The notes: generated by a model from the sequence alone, not told the origin. 64,000 nucleotides of DNA from Deltaproteobacteria bacterium (GCA_016874715.1 VGTK01000001.1:62001-126000), one strand, 5' to 3'. Shown: positions 17,081 through 26,722, numbered from the stretch's first letter. A program made the numbers and translations.

Positions 17081-19783
17081 ATGACTATCGAGCAGGATCG
17101 GCTACGCAGCGGCGGTAGCCGCTGGCGACTGTGGGGTCCCTACGTCTCCGACCGGGCGTGGGGAACGGTGCGCGAGGACTACGGTGCGGCGGGCAGCGCA
17201 TGGGAGTACCTGTCGCACGACGCCGCCCGCTCGCGCGCCTACCGCTGGAACGAGGACGGCATCGCCGGTGTTTGCGACGAGCTGCAGCGACTGTGCTTCG
17301 CGCTCGTGCTGTGGAACGGCCGCGACCCGATCCTGAAGGAGCGCCTCTTCGGCCTCACAGGCAACGAGGGCAACCACGGCGAGGACGTGAAGGAGCTCTA
17401 CTGGTATCTCGACTCGACCCCGACCCACTCGTACATGCGGATGCTCTACAAGTACCCGCAGGCGGCCTTCCCCTACGCGGATCTCGTCGAGCGTAACCGC
17501 CGCCGTGGCAAGACCGAGCGCGAGTACGAGCTCCTCGACACCGGCGTGTTCGACGAACGTCGCTACTTCGACGTCTTCGTCGAGTACGCGAAGGCCGACA
17601 CCGAGGACCTGCTGGTGCGGATCACCGCGCACAATCGCGGTCCCGACGCGGCTCCGCTGCACCTGCTGCCCACGCTGTGGTTCCGCAACACGTGGTCCTG
17701 GAGCGGACGCGCCGACGAGCCGCGACCCCAGCTGCGCTGCGCGCCGACGGATCCGCACACGGTCGACGCGACCCACGCGACGCTCGGCCACTACCGGATG
17801 ACCTGCCTGGAAGGACGCCTCGACGGTGCCGACGATCGTCCGCACGTGGTCCCGGAGGTGTGGTTCACCGAGAACGAGTCCAACGTCGAGCGCCTCTTCG
17901 GAGTCCCGAACGCTCGGCCGTGGGTGAAGGACGCGTTTCACGCGCGCCTCGTCGAAGGGCGTCTCGACGCAGTCAACCCGGGGCGTGCCGGCACCAAGGC
18001 CACCGCGCATTACATGTTCACGATCCCACCCGGAGGCTCGGCGACGGTACGCGTGCGGCTCGTGAAGCCGGAGCTCTTCACCGGGCGGACGCCTGCCGCC
18101 GCCGTGCTCGACTTCGACCGCGTCTTCGACGACCGCAAGGCCGACGCCGACGCCTTCTTCGACGCGCTGCACGACGAGGGCGTCGACGACGATCAGCGCG
18201 CGATCCAGCGTCAGGCGCTCTCGGGGCTGCTCTGGAGCAAGCAGTTCTTCCATTACAACGTCGCCCGCTGGCTCGACGGCGACGCGGGGCAGCCGAAGCC
18301 GCCGGTGGAGCGCCTGCACGGGCGCAACCACACCTGGCGCCACCTCGACGCGATCGACGTGCTGTCGGTGCCCGACAAGTGGGAGTACCCGTGGTTCGCC
18401 GCGTGGGACCTCGCCTTCCACTGCGTCGCGCTCGCGATCGCCGATGCGGAGTTCGCCAAGAGCCAGCTCGTCCTGATGGGGCACGAGTGGTACCAGCACC
18501 CGAACGGTCAGACGCCCGCCTACGAGTGGGCGTTCGGCGACGTGAACCCCCCGGTGCTGGCCTGGGCGGCGTGGCGTGTCTACCAGATCGACCGCAAGCA
18601 GACCGGCCGCGGTGACCTCGAGTTTCTCGAGCGCGTCTTTCACAAGATGCTGCTCAACTTCACCTGGTGGGTCAATCGTAAAGACCAGGAGGGCAACAAC
18701 GTCTTCGAGGGCGGCTTCCTCGGCATGGATAACGTCGGCGTCTTCGACCGCTCGGCGCCGCTGCCGACCGGTGGCCACCTCGAGCAGAGCGACGCGACCA
18801 GCTGGATGGGCATGTTCTGCCTGAACCTGCTGCGCATCGCACTCGAGCTCGCGACGCACCGTCGCGCCTACGAGGACATCGCCACCAAGTTCTTCGAGCA
18901 CTTCTTGCAGATCGCCGCTGCGATGAGCGACATCGGCGGTAGCGGGATTGCGCTCTGGGACCAGCAGGACGACTTCTTCTACGACGTCCTGCGGACGCCC
19001 GACGGCCGCGCCGAACCGCTCAAGGTCCGCTCGATGGTCGGCCTCGTGCCGCTGTTTGCGGTGACCACGATCGAGCCCGGCGAGCTCGAAAAGCTACCCG
19101 AGTTCAAGCAGCGGCTCGAGTGGTTTCTCGAGAACCGACCAGACATGGCGGGCCTCGTCTCGCGATGGACCGACCCCGGCGCCGGCGAGCGCCGCCTGCT
19201 GGCGATCGTGCGCGGCCACCGCATGAAGTGCGTCCTGCAGCGCATGCTCGACGAGACCGAGTACCTCTCGCCCTACGGCATCCGCTCGCTGTCGCGCTAC
19301 CACCGTGACCACCCGTACGTCTACGCGTTCGACGGCGCACGCTACGAGGTCGCGTACCAGCCCGCCGAGTCGACGAGCGGGCTCTTCGGCGGCAACTCGA
19401 ACTGGCGAGGCCCGATCTGGTTCCCCGTCAACTACCTGCTCATCGAGTCGCTACAGCAGTTCCACTGGTACTACAGCGACGACTTCACGGTGGAGTGTCC
19501 GACCGGGTCCGGAAACCAGCTGACGCTGGCGCAGGTGGCGGACGAGATCTCGCGCCGCCTGATCCGCATCTTCACGCGCGGCGCGGACGGGCGTCGGCCG
19601 GTCCTCGGAGACAGCGAGCTGCTCCAGCAGGATCCCCACTTCCGCGATCTGGTGCCGTTCTACGAGTACTTCCACGGCGACGACGGCAGCGGCCTCGGCG
19701 CGAGCCACCAGACCGGCTGGACCGCACTGGTCGCGAAGCTGATTCGCCAGCAGAGCAGGGCCGCCGGGCGGAAGCCGGCGTGA
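17081..19783 (+). CDS. GH63-like glucosidase (mannosyl-oligosaccharide glucosidase/MGH1 fold)
   Basis: A 900-residue soluble glycoside hydrolase. An N-terminal beta-domain includes [20 protein letters not shown]. The (alpha/alpha)6 barrel carries the GH63 core: [17 protein letters not shown] with the likely acid Asp, [15 protein letters not shown], and the late [17 protein letters not shown] motif near the second catalytic acid. There is no signal peptide. Proteins of this size and type are annotated simply as glucosidase. The natural substrate is uncertain but a cytoplasmic alpha-glucoside is likely given the divergent debranching enzyme. A GGGGG-type ribosome site precedes the ATG at 17081. 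Confidence 0.85.
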   Translation: MTIEQDRLRSGGSRWRLWGPYVSDRAWGTVREDYGAAGSAWEYLSHDAARSRAYRWNEDGIAGVCDELQRLCFALVLWNGRDPILKERLFGLTGNEGNHGEDVKELYWYLDSTPTHSYMRMLYKYPQAAFPYADLVERNRRRGKTEREYELLDTGVFDERRYFDVFVEYAKADTEDLLVRITAHNRGPDAAPLHLLPTLWFRNTWSWSGRADEPRPQLRCAPTDPHTVDATHATLGHYRMTCLEGRLDGADDRPHVVPEVWFTENESNVERLFGVPNARPWVKDAFHARLVEGRLDAVNPGRAGTKATAHYMFTIPPGGSATVRVRLVKPELFTGRTPAAAVLDFDRVFDDRKADADAFFDALHDEGVDDDQRAIQRQALSGLLWSKQFFHYNVARWLDGDAGQPKPPVERLHGRNHTWRHLDAIDVLSVPDKWEYPWFAAWDLAFHCVALAIADAEFAKSQLVLMGHEWYQHPNGQTPAYEWAFGDVNPPVLAWAAWRVYQIDRKQTGRGDLEFLERVFHKMLLNFTWWVNRKDQEGNNVFEGGFLGMDNVGVFDRSAPLPTGGHLEQSDATSWMGMFCLNLLRIALELATHRRAYEDIATKFFEHFLQIAAAMSDIGGSGIALWDQQDDFFYDVLRTPDGRAEPLKVRSMVGLVPLFAVTTIEPGELEKLPEFKQRLEWFLENRPDMAGLVSRWTDPGAGERRLLAIVRGHRMKCVLQRMLDETEYLSPYGIRSLSRYHRDHPYVYAFDGARYEVAYQPAESTSGLFGGNSNWRGPIWFPVNYLLIESLQQFHWYYSDDFTVECPTGSGNQLTLAQVADEISRRLIRIFTRGADGRRPVLGDSELLQQDPHFRDLVPFYEYFHGDDGSGLGASHQTGWTALVAKLIRQQSRAAGRKPA

Positions 19784-19811
19784 CGCGACCCGCCCGTGCT
19801 ACGCTCGGGGC

Positions 19812-20195
19812 GTGCGCGAGGCCCCCTGGAGCCGGCTCGTCCGCGAGCTGAAGGACACCGGCTACGAGAGCCCGTACCTCGATCGCCTGCGGGCGCGACT
19901 CGACCCGGCGGAGGCGGTCGCGCGCCTCGAGACCGAGATCGTGCAGGAGATGGCGCAGGCTCTCGGCCGCACCGAGGACAAGCTCGACTACGCGCTGCTG
20001 CGGCTCGAGCTCGCCGCGCGCGCGATCGACGCGGCACCCGACGAGCTCGTGCGCTACGAGCGCGTACGCGAGTTCAACACGCTCCGGCAGGAGGCCATCG
20101 AGGCGCGGCGCAACCTGCAGATCCACCGGGAGGCGATCGGCATCCGGCGCAACCGCATGCTCGACGACCTCTACCCGATTCCACCGCGGCGCTGA
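19812..20195 (+). CDS. Small helical protein of unknown function
   Basis: A 127-residue protein starting at GTG 19812, 28 bases after the glucosidase. It is almost entirely helical and heavily charged (many Arg, Glu and Leu in heptad-like spacing, residues 30-110), ending in LDDLYPIPPRR. The composition suggests a coiled-coil or helical bundle protein. It could be cotranscribed with the glucosidase. I do not recognise a family. Confidence 0.65.
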   Translation: MREAPWSRLVRELKDTGYESPYLDRLRARLDPAEAVARLETEIVQEMAQALGRTEDKLDYALLRLELAARAIDAAPDELVRYERVREFNTLRQEAIEARRNLQIHREAIGIRRNRMLDDLYPIPPRR

Positions 20196-20212
20196 GCGAA
20201 GAGCACCGCCCG

Positions 20213-21109
20213 TCAGTGCGCGGGCGCGGCGTGCGCCCCGTACGACAGCTCGATCGCCACCGCGGGTGGCGCGTCCGGACGGTCGCCGTGCTTGTGGAAG
20301 CCGCCCGCGATGACGAGCGGCTCCTCGCTGCCGGCCCACGCCCGGCGTGTGTAGCGCTCGCCGCGGAAGCAGGGCTTGCGATAGAGAATCCGCGCGCGTG
20401 CCGGGTAGAGCCTTCGCAGGTCGTGACCGCGCGCGGCGAGACCACCGGCCACGAAGTCCTCCATGCTTCGCAGGTACTCCATGCTGTTCACGTGGCGGTT
20501 CGCGTCGGTCTGCGTGTAGTGCCAGGCGCCAGGCTCCCGGTCGGCGAAGTCGGCGGCGCGGGCGGCGGACGGCAGCAGGTCCGCCACCTCGGGGATGTCG
20601 ATGCGGCGCGACGGCACCGTACCGAGGCCCATCTCGGGCGGCAGCGCGACGATGCGGCGGCGCGCCGGATCGGTGTCGTAGCGCGTGAAGACGTTCACGA
20701 AGCGCGCACGCCCAACGAGGCCGCCCTGCTGCGTCGTCACCTCGTAGAGTCCCTCGCGCGCGAGGCGGCGGACCTCGCCATTCGCGTCGAGCGACTTCGC
20801 CAGACGGGTCGAGCCGCGCACGCGGAGGTCGCCGCGCATCGTCGGCGAGCCCAGCGGCAGGTCGGAGACCTCGGCCTCGACGTACACCAGCGGCGTGAAC
20901 ACGCCGCTGAAGTCGGAGAAGTCGGGCGCGCCGACCCGCCGGTGCCACGATTCGAAGTGCGCCCGCGACAGGTAGCCCGGTAGCGCCGACAGCTTGATCG
21001 CGAGGCGCTCGCTCAGGTCGGTGAAGCGGACCGGCTCGCGGAGCCGTATGCTCAGAACGAAGTCGGCGGGGTTGCGGGGCGTGCTCCCCGCGCGCGAGGT
21101 TCGCGGCAT
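20213..21109 (-). CDS. Double-hotdog thioesterase-like protein
   Basis: A 298-residue soluble protein. Its second half contains HYTQTDANRHVNSMEYLRSM at about residues 195-214, close to the acyl-ACP thioesterase/hotdog active-site helix (D-x-N-x-H-V-N). This suggests one of two tandem hotdog folds. The first half (residues 20-160) is beta-rich and probably a decayed or structural hotdog. Family knowledge predicts cleavage of an acyl-ACP or acyl-CoA thioester, with Asn204 and His206 in the catalytic region. The gene stands alone between a plus-strand helical protein and the hydrolase. Confidence 0.6.
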   Translation of the reverse strand: MPRTSRAGSTPRNPADFVLSIRLREPVRFTDLSERLAIKLSALPGYLSRAHFESWHRRVGAPDFSDFSGVFTPLVYVEAEVSDLPLGSPTMRGDLRVRGSTRLAKSLDANGEVRRLAREGLYEVTTQQGGLVGRARFVNVFTRYDTDPARRRIVALPPEMGLGTVPSRRIDIPEVADLLPSAARAADFADREPGAWHYTQTDANRHVNSMEYLRSMEDFVAGGLAARGHDLRRLYPARARILYRKPCFRGERYTRRAWAGSEEPLVIAGGFHKHGDRPDAPPAVAIELSYGAHAAPAH

Positions 21110-21209
21110 CGCGCCACGTTAGCCGATTCGTGGCGGCGGATCACCGACGCCGGCCGGCGAAGCCGCACCGGCCCCGACGATCCGCGGGCTCGCCCGACCG
21201 CCGCGCGCT

Positions 21210-22004
21210 TCAGCCCGCGATCGACCGCACCGCGTTCGCGACCGCCGCCGGCGCTCCCGTGTGCGGTGCGTCGCCCTGCTGCGCCACGACCTCGAGCCGC
21301 GCACCGGGGATGGCGCCCGCGAGGATGCGGGCGGCGGCCGTCCCGCCCGGATCGCGCTCTCCGGCAAGGATCACCACAGGACAGCGGATCGCGGCGAGCT
21401 GCGCGGTGACCGGCTGTGCACCGAGCGCGTGCACGGCGCGCGCGATCTCGGTGAGGCCGATGCCGTCGCCGTCGACCTCCCGCGTCGAGGTCGGACCGAA
21501 GATCGATCGGGCGAGGCCCTGCAGCCTGTTCACCTCGCCGGCGCGGACCACGTGTCGCCAGTCCGCCGCGGCGCGCCCGTCGAGCTCGGCAAAGGCGGAG
21601 ACGAGGACGAGGCCGGCCACCCGATCGGGCGCGGCGAGCGCCGTCTTCGCCGCAACCAGTCCTCCCAGCGCGTGCCCGACCAGGACCGCGCGTGCGATGC
21701 CCAGTGCGTCGAGCAGCTGCACGACGTCGGCCGCGAGGCCGTCGAGCGAGCAGGACCCCTCGGGCGCGGTCGAATCACCGTGCGCCCGCTGCTGCACGCA
21801 GACGACACGCCCCGCATCGGCCAGCGCAGCCGCGACCCCGGTCCACACCGACGCGTCGTCGAGGAAGCCGGGCAGGCAGACGAACGTCGCCCCGCCGCTG
21901 CCCGTTTCGTGCACGCGCAGCGCGTGCGTTCCCAGGTCGATCTTCCTGCTGCTGTCCGTCACGATCACCCCGTTCGCCGCACCAGGGCGGCGGAACCGGA
22001 TCAT
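21210..22004 (-). CDS. Alpha/beta-hydrolase fold protein lacking the serine nucleophile
   Basis: A 264-residue alpha/beta-hydrolase-fold protein. Oxyanion-side strand CLPGFLDDASVW, acid region LAGERDPGG and a late histidine (GDAPHTG) are in the normal order. The nucleophile elbow, which should read GHSxGG, reads GHALGG: Ala112 (codon gcg) replaces the serine. It is therefore probably not a classical esterase and may be a binding protein or an enzyme with a different mechanism. The start at 22004 (MIRFRRPGA) is chosen because upstream codons are low-complexity. The 184 bases up to the ABC ATPase gene hold nothing I can assign except a likely divergent promoter. Confidence 0.8.
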   Translation of the reverse strand: MIRFRRPGAANGVIVTDSSRKIDLGTHALRVHETGSGGATFVCLPGFLDDASVWTGVAAALADAGRVVCVQQRAHGDSTAPEGSCSLDGLAADVVQLLDALGIARAVLVGHALGGLVAAKTALAAPDRVAGLVLVSAFAELDGRAAADWRHVVRAGEVNRLQGLARSIFGPTSTREVDGDGIGLTEIARAVHALGAQPVTAQLAAIRCPVVILAGERDPGGTAAARILAGAIPGARLEVVAQQGDAPHTGAPAAVANAVRSIAG

Positions 22005-22188
22005 TCGCGGAGCGGCGCGCGCAGCGCAAGCCCGCCCCGCGCGGTCCGCCGCATACGGGGCGAGAGACCACCCGAGCTCGCCGGCGGCGCCGGCGCACGG
22101 GCGCACCGGCTTGCGCGCCCCGGATGCACCCGGTCACCCCGTGCACGCGGTCGATCTGACCGCAGCGCTCCGATAGAGTCGGGACCGG

Positions 22189-22974
22189 ATGGGCGACGCG
22201 CGCGAGCCACTGATCCGGATCCGCTCGGTGTCGCGCCGCTACGTTCGCGGCGTCGACGAGGTGCATGCGCTCGAGAAGGTCTCGCTGTCGATCCCGGTGG
22301 GTCGCTTCGTCGCGTTCATGGGGCCTTCCGGCTCGGGCAAGTCGACGCTCATGAACCTCGTCTCGGGCATCGACCGGCCGAGCGAGGGCGAGGTACTCGT
22401 CGCGGGCCAGTCGCTCGGCGAGCTCGACGAGGACGAGCTCGCCGAGTGGCGCGCGCGCCACGTCGGGCTGATCTTCCAGTTCTTCAATCTCATTCCCGTC
22501 CTCGACGCACGCGAGAACGTGGGGCTGCCTCTGCTGCTCACGGATCTGCCGAAGGCCGAGCGCCTGCGCCGCGCCGAGACCGCTCTGCGCGTCGTCGGAC
22601 TCGAGGATCGCGTCGATCACTACCCGCGAACGCTCTCCGGTGGCGAGCAGCAGCGCGTCGCGATCGCGCGCGCGATCGTGACCGACCCCGACCTCATCGT
22701 CGCCGACGAGCCCACGGGCGATCTCGACGCGCGCAACGCGGAGGCGATCCTGCAGCTCCTGCGGCAGCTGAAGAACGACTTCGGCAAGACCATCATCATG
22801 GTCACGCACGACCCGCGCGCGCTGCGCTTCGTCGACCACGCGTTCCACCTCGACAAGGGCCTGCTGCTCGAGGGCGCGGACGCGCAGCGCGCCGATCGGG
22901 CGGTCCAGCTCGCTGCAGGCGGCGGCCTCCTGTCGGCGCAGGCGGAGGCGACGCATCCCGGAGCTGCGGGGTGA
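22189..22974 (+). CDS. ABC exporter ATP-binding protein (LolD/MacB type)
   Basis: A 261-residue ATPase with Walker A GPSGSGKS (residues 45-52), signature LSGGEQQRVAIARA, Walker B LIVADEPTGDLD and switch His in MVTHD. It belongs to the type that drives FtsX/MacB-like permeases, extruding substrates or lipoproteins rather than importing solutes. The start overlaps nothing upstream; the stop (TGA 22972-22974) overlaps the GTG start of the first permease. A poorly conserved tail of 30 residues follows the ATPase core. Confidence 0.93.
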   Translation: MGDAREPLIRIRSVSRRYVRGVDEVHALEKVSLSIPVGRFVAFMGPSGSGKSTLMNLVSGIDRPSEGEVLVAGQSLGELDEDELAEWRARHVGLIFQFFNLIPVLDARENVGLPLLLTDLPKAERLRRAETALRVVGLEDRVDHYPRTLSGGEQQRVAIARAIVTDPDLIVADEPTGDLDARNAEAILQLLRQLKNDFGKTIIMVTHDPRALRFVDHAFHLDKGLLLEGADAQRADRAVQLAAGGGLLSAQAEATHPGAAG

Positions 22975-24137
22975 AGTACGCGCACCTCGTCTGGCGGAAC
23001 CTCTGGCGAAACAAGCTCCGCACCGTGATGACGGCCGGTGCGATCATGCTCGCCGTCGTGCTGGTGTGTCTCCTGCTCACCATGCCTGCCGGCATGGACG
23101 CCATGCTCGACAACTTCGCGAGCAACACGCGGCTCTCCGTGCACAACAAGGCCGGCATCGTCTACCCGATGCCCTACTCGTTCGTGCGCAAGGTTCGGCA
23201 GGTCGACGGCGTCGCCGGCGCCGTGGCATGGATGTGGTACGGCGGCGCGTTCGAGGAGGACGGCCGCGTGACGTTCCCGAACTTCGCGGTCGAGGTCGAG
23301 CACATCGGCGCCGTCTTTCCCGACTACCCCATCGCGCCGGAGCAACTCGCCGACTTCCAGCGCTACCGCGACGGCGCGATCGTCGGCCGTCAGCTGATGA
23401 CCAAGTACGGCTGGGCGATCGGCGATCGCGTCGCGCTCAAGAGCACCGCGTGGCCGGTGGACCTCGACTTTCGCATCGTCGGGGTGATCGACGAAGAAGA
23501 CGCGCCGCACTTCTGGTTCAACCGCGAGTACCTCGATCAGGCGCTGCGCAACGCGGGGATGAGCGGGCTCGGCATCGCGGGTACGATCTGGGTGCGCGCC
23601 GCCGACCCGCGCCTGGTGAACTCCATCATGCGCAGGGTCGACGAGATGTCGCGCAACAGCGAAGCCGAGACGGCGTCGGAGACCGAGAAGAGCTTCTTCT
23701 CGAACTTCTTCGGATCCCTGCAGGGCCTCGTCACCATCATTCTCGTCGTCACCGGGCTGGTCTCGCTGTGCATCGTGTTCATCGCCGCGAACACGGCCTC
23801 GATGGGCGTACGCGAGCGCGCCGGCGAGCTCGCGATCATGAAGGCGATCGGCTTCCCCCGGCGCGTGATCTTCGCGACCCTCCTCGCCGAGGCGGCGCTG
23901 CTGTCGATCGTCGCCGGCGCCGCTGGCGTCCTGCTGGCCTTCGGCCTGACCGGGGCGCTGAAGGCTGCCGCCGGCTGGAGCGACGTGCTCGGACCGCTGG
24001 GCAACTTCACCGTGACGCCCTTCGTCGTGGTCCAGGGGCTCTTCCTGTCGCTCTTCGTCGGCATGCTGGCAGGCGTCGTGCCGTCGTTCGGTGCGGCGCG
24101 GAAGCCGGTGGTCGAGTCCCTGCACGAGGTCTTCTGA
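22971..24137 (+). CDS. ABC transporter permease, FtsX/MacB family (first of two)
   Basis: A 388-residue permease with one N-terminal membrane helix (residues 15-40), a periplasmic MacB-like core domain (about 45-240) and three C-terminal helices. It has the family's ERAGELAIMKAIGFPRR motif near residue 285, the coupling region that contacts the ATPase. The GTG start at 22971 overlaps the ATPase stop (GTGA). Its own stop codon at 24135-24137 overlaps the first ATG of the 32-bp repeat array, so translation could reinitiate into the array and on to the second permease. Confidence 0.9.
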   Translation: MKYAHLVWRNLWRNKLRTVMTAGAIMLAVVLVCLLLTMPAGMDAMLDNFASNTRLSVHNKAGIVYPMPYSFVRKVRQVDGVAGAVAWMWYGGAFEEDGRVTFPNFAVEVEHIGAVFPDYPIAPEQLADFQRYRDGAIVGRQLMTKYGWAIGDRVALKSTAWPVDLDFRIVGVIDEEDAPHFWFNREYLDQALRNAGMSGLGIAGTIWVRAADPRLVNSIMRRVDEMSRNSEAETASETEKSFFSNFFGSLQGLVTIILVVTGLVSLCIVFIAANTASMGVRERAGELAIMKAIGFPRRVIFATLLAEAALLSIVAGAAGVLLAFGLTGALKAAAGWSDVLGPLGNFTVTPFVVVQGLFLSLFVGMLAGVVPSFGAARKPVVESLHEVF

Positions 24138-24264
24138 TGGCGCTGCCGCTCGCCGTGGAGTCGCGCTGATGGCGCTGCCGCTCGCCGTGGAGTCGCGCTG
24201 ATGGCGCTGCCGCTCGCCGTGGAGTCGCGCTGATGGCGCTGCCGCTCGCCGTGGAGTCGCGCTG
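24137..24264 (+). repeat. Four perfect 32-bp tandem repeats, each a stop-start coupled micro-ORF
   Basis: Units at 24137-24168, 24169-24200, 24201-24232 and 24233-24264 are identical. Each begins atggcgctgccgctc and encodes the decapeptide MALPLAVESR followed by TGA. That TGA shares its last A with the next unit's ATG (TGATG). The fifth ATG (24265) starts the second permease, whose first five codons match the unit. Because 32 is not a multiple of 3, each unit changes frame, yet every junction restores a stop-start. Copy number could thus vary without shifting the downstream gene. No spacers are present, so this is not a CRISPR. Confidence 0.97.
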
Positions 24265-25443
24265 ATGGCGCTGCCGCTCTCCTACAGCGTGCGCAACGTG
24301 CTCGCGCGTCCGACGCGCAGCATGATGACCGCCGCCGTGATCGCGCTCGTCGTCGTCGCGGCGACGCTCTTCCTCGGCCTGATCTCGAGTCTCAAGCGCA
24401 CGGTCGCCATCAGCGGCGACCCGATGAACCTGGTGGTCATGCGCAAGGGCTCCGACAACGACGGCTCGAGCCAGCTCGCGCTCGAGGCGTATCAGGCGAT
24501 CCGCTTCTTCGACGGCATCGCACGCGATGCGGACGACCAGCCGCTCGCCTCGCCCGAGCTCGTCGTGCAGCCGTTCCTGCGCACCAGGGACGGCGGCCGC
24601 GAGAACGTCCTCGCGCGCGGCGTCGAGCCGGTCGCGCTGCAGGTGCACGACCAGGTACGGATCGTCGAGGGGCGCATGTTTCAGCCGAGCGCCGGCGAGG
24701 CGATCGTCGGGCGTGGTGTCGCCAGCCGCTACGCCGACGCCGAGGTCGGCAAGGAGCTGCAGTTCGGACGCGGACGATGGCGGGTGGTGGGCGTCTTCGA
24801 GGCCGACGGGTCGGCGTTCGAGAGCGAGATCTGGGTGGACGTGCGCGAGCTCGCGAACGACGCGAAGCGGCCCTTGCCGTACTCGGGCCTGCGACTGCGC
24901 GCCGCGACACCGGCCGACCTCGCGCGCCTCGAGCAGCGCATCGACGACGACCCGCGCTACGCGCTCGATGCGCAGCCTGAGGTCGCCTACTACGCGAAGC
25001 AGTCCGAGTCGGCGAACTCGCTCTACGTGCTGGTGGTCGGGATCGCGGTCCTCGCCGGCATCGGCGCCGGCTTCGGCGCCGCCAACACCATGTACGCCTC
25101 GGTGCAGGCGCGGACCGCCGAGATCGGCACGCTGCGCGCCCTCGGATTCTCGAGGCGCTCGATCCTGATCGCCTTCCAGGTCGAGGCCGTGGCGCTCGCC
25201 CTGCTGGGCTTCGTGATCGGCGCCGTGCTGTCGATGGTGCTGGCGGTGGTCCTCAACACGATGCTCGGCGGGATCGCGTTCGGCGCCGAGACCTTCACCA
25301 CCAACGTGATCACGTTGCGCATTTCACCGTCCGATCTGGTAGGCGTGTTGATCTTGGCCTTGCTGGTCGGCGTGCTGGGCGGCCTCGGCCCGGCCTGGCG
25401 GGCGGCGCGACTGCGGCCGATCGAGGCCCTGCGCAAGGCTTGA
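24265..25443 (+). CDS. ABC transporter permease, FtsX/MacB family (second of two)
   Basis: A 392-residue permease partner of the previous gene. It has an N-terminal helix (residues 18-40), a large periplasmic domain, and three final membrane helices with the coupling motif RTAEIGTLRALGFSRRS near residue 290. The order ATPase, permease, permease, adaptor matches DevBCA/MacAB-type efflux systems. Its start codon closes the 32-bp repeat array, and its stop overlaps the region just before the adaptor gene. Confidence 0.9.
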   Translation: MALPLSYSVRNVLARPTRSMMTAAVIALVVVAATLFLGLISSLKRTVAISGDPMNLVVMRKGSDNDGSSQLALEAYQAIRFFDGIARDADDQPLASPELVVQPFLRTRDGGRENVLARGVEPVALQVHDQVRIVEGRMFQPSAGEAIVGRGVASRYADAEVGKELQFGRGRWRVVGVFEADGSAFESEIWVDVRELANDAKRPLPYSGLRLRAATPADLARLEQRIDDDPRYALDAQPEVAYYAKQSESANSLYVLVVGIAVLAGIGAGFGAANTMYASVQARTAEIGTLRALGFSRRSILIAFQVEAVALALLGFVIGAVLSMVLAVVLNTMLGGIAFGAETFTTNVITLRISPSDLVGVLILALLVGVLGGLGPAWRAARLRPIEALRKA

Positions 25444-25457
25444 GCAACCCCGGCGCC

Positions 25458-26681
25458 ATGAACTCCCCCAGCGAACGCGACGAACGCCTTCGCGCCGACC
25501 TCCAGTCGCTGCGCATCGAGCGCCAGCCGGGTCCGACGCAAGCGAAGCGGACGCGCCCTCGCGGCGGTTCGAAGGGGCTGCGCGTCGCCGCCGTCGTCGC
25601 GACCCTGCTGCTGCTCGTGCTCGGTGTCCGCCTGCTGCGCGGCAGCGCGGTCCCGGTCGAGATCGGGCAGGCCACTGCCGTCGATGCGGGCGCGCTGGAG
25701 CCAGCGCCGGTGCTGTCCGGCTCGGGCTACGTCGTCACCGGCGATCGCTACGTGTCGATCGGTGTCCGCGTGGCGGGACGCATCGACCGCTACTTCATCG
25801 AGGAGGGGCAGAGCGTCCGTAAGGGCGACCCGCTCGTCCAGCTCGACGACCGCGACTACCGCTCCGGGGTGGAGCGCATCGAGGCGGGCCTCGCGCTCGC
25901 CCGCGCCAACACCGCGCTCGCAGACGCCGAGCTGCGCCGCGGCCGGGCGCTGCGCAAGAGCGGCGTGATCTCCGACCAGGAGATCGACGTCCTCGAGAAC
26001 AAGTCGCGGGTCGCCCACGCGTCGGTCGCCCAGCTCGAGGCCGAGCTCGAGGCCGCGCACGTCAATCTCGAATACACCACGCTGCGCGCGCCCACCGACG
26101 GCGTGGTCCTGGCGAAGCTCAAGGAGGTCGGCGAGATCGCCGTGCCGGGCGGCTTCGCGGGCTCGGGCGACCTGGTGCGCATCGCCAACCTGTCGGACAT
26201 GCGCGCCGAGGTGGACGTGAACGAGGCCGACCTCGAGCGCGTCCGCATGGGCGGTGCAGCGCGCGTGACGCCCGACGCCTACCCCGGCCGGCACTACGCG
26301 GCGCGCGTGGTGAAGCTCTACCCGCAGGTCGACCGCCAGAAGGGCACGCTGAAGGTGGAGGTCCGGATCCTCGAGCCCGACGACATGCTGCTGCCGGACA
26401 TGAGCACGCGCGTGACGTTCCTCGCCGACCAGCCGGCGCCGAGCAGCGGTGACGCCGCGAAGACGGTGCTCGTACCCGCCCGCGCGCTGCAGCGCGACAA
26501 CGACGGCAGCTTCGTCTGGCTCGTCGAGGAGGGCCGGGTGCGGCGCACGACGGTCGAGACGGCGGGCGAGGCCGGCGATCGCGTACGCGTCGTGTCGGGC
26601 CTGACCGGCGGCGAGACGCTCGTCGTCGGCGAGGTCCCCCTCGAGGAGGGCCAGCGCGTGGCGGCAACGGCAGGCGGCTGA
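25458..26681 (+). CDS. Membrane-fusion (periplasmic adaptor) protein, HlyD/MacA type
   Basis: A 407-residue adaptor that links the inner-membrane ABC exporter to an outer-membrane channel. It has a cytoplasmic charged start and one membrane anchor (about residues 43-60). A biotinyl-lipoyl-like half motif (RVAGRIDRYFIEEGQSVRKG) follows, then a helical hairpin with LARANTALADAELRRGRAL, the second lipoyl half (LRAPTDGVVLAKLKEVGE) and a beta-barrel domain. ATG 25458 is chosen; a TTG at 25440 overlapping the permease stop is possible. No outer-membrane TolC-like gene is in the window. Confidence 0.93.
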   Translation: MNSPSERDERLRADLQSLRIERQPGPTQAKRTRPRGGSKGLRVAAVVATLLLLVLGVRLLRGSAVPVEIGQATAVDAGALEPAPVLSGSGYVVTGDRYVSIGVRVAGRIDRYFIEEGQSVRKGDPLVQLDDRDYRSGVERIEAGLALARANTALADAELRRGRALRKSGVISDQEIDVLENKSRVAHASVAQLEAELEAAHVNLEYTTLRAPTDGVVLAKLKEVGEIAVPGGFAGSGDLVRIANLSDMRAEVDVNEADLERVRMGGAARVTPDAYPGRHYAARVVKLYPQVDRQKGTLKVEVRILEPDDMLLPDMSTRVTFLADQPAPSSGDAAKTVLVPARALQRDNDGSFVWLVEEGRVRRTTVETAGEAGDRVRVVSGLTGGETLVVGEVPLEEGQRVAATAGG

Positions 26682-26705
26682 GCGCCGCCGCGCTGCGCCG
26701 CCCCG

Positions 26706-26722
26706 GTGTCCCGTCGGGACAC
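26706..26722. terminator. 7-bp perfect hairpin between convergent genes
   Basis: gtgtccc / gggacac with a 3-base loop lies between the adaptor stop and the end of the S4-domain gene; its last base is part of that stop. No T-run, so it is a weak bidirectional terminator candidate. Confidence 0.4.

Noticed and set aside
24137-24264. CRISPR array
   Set aside because: The units are contiguous with no spacers, are in a coding context and carry start and stop codons. There are no cas genes nearby.
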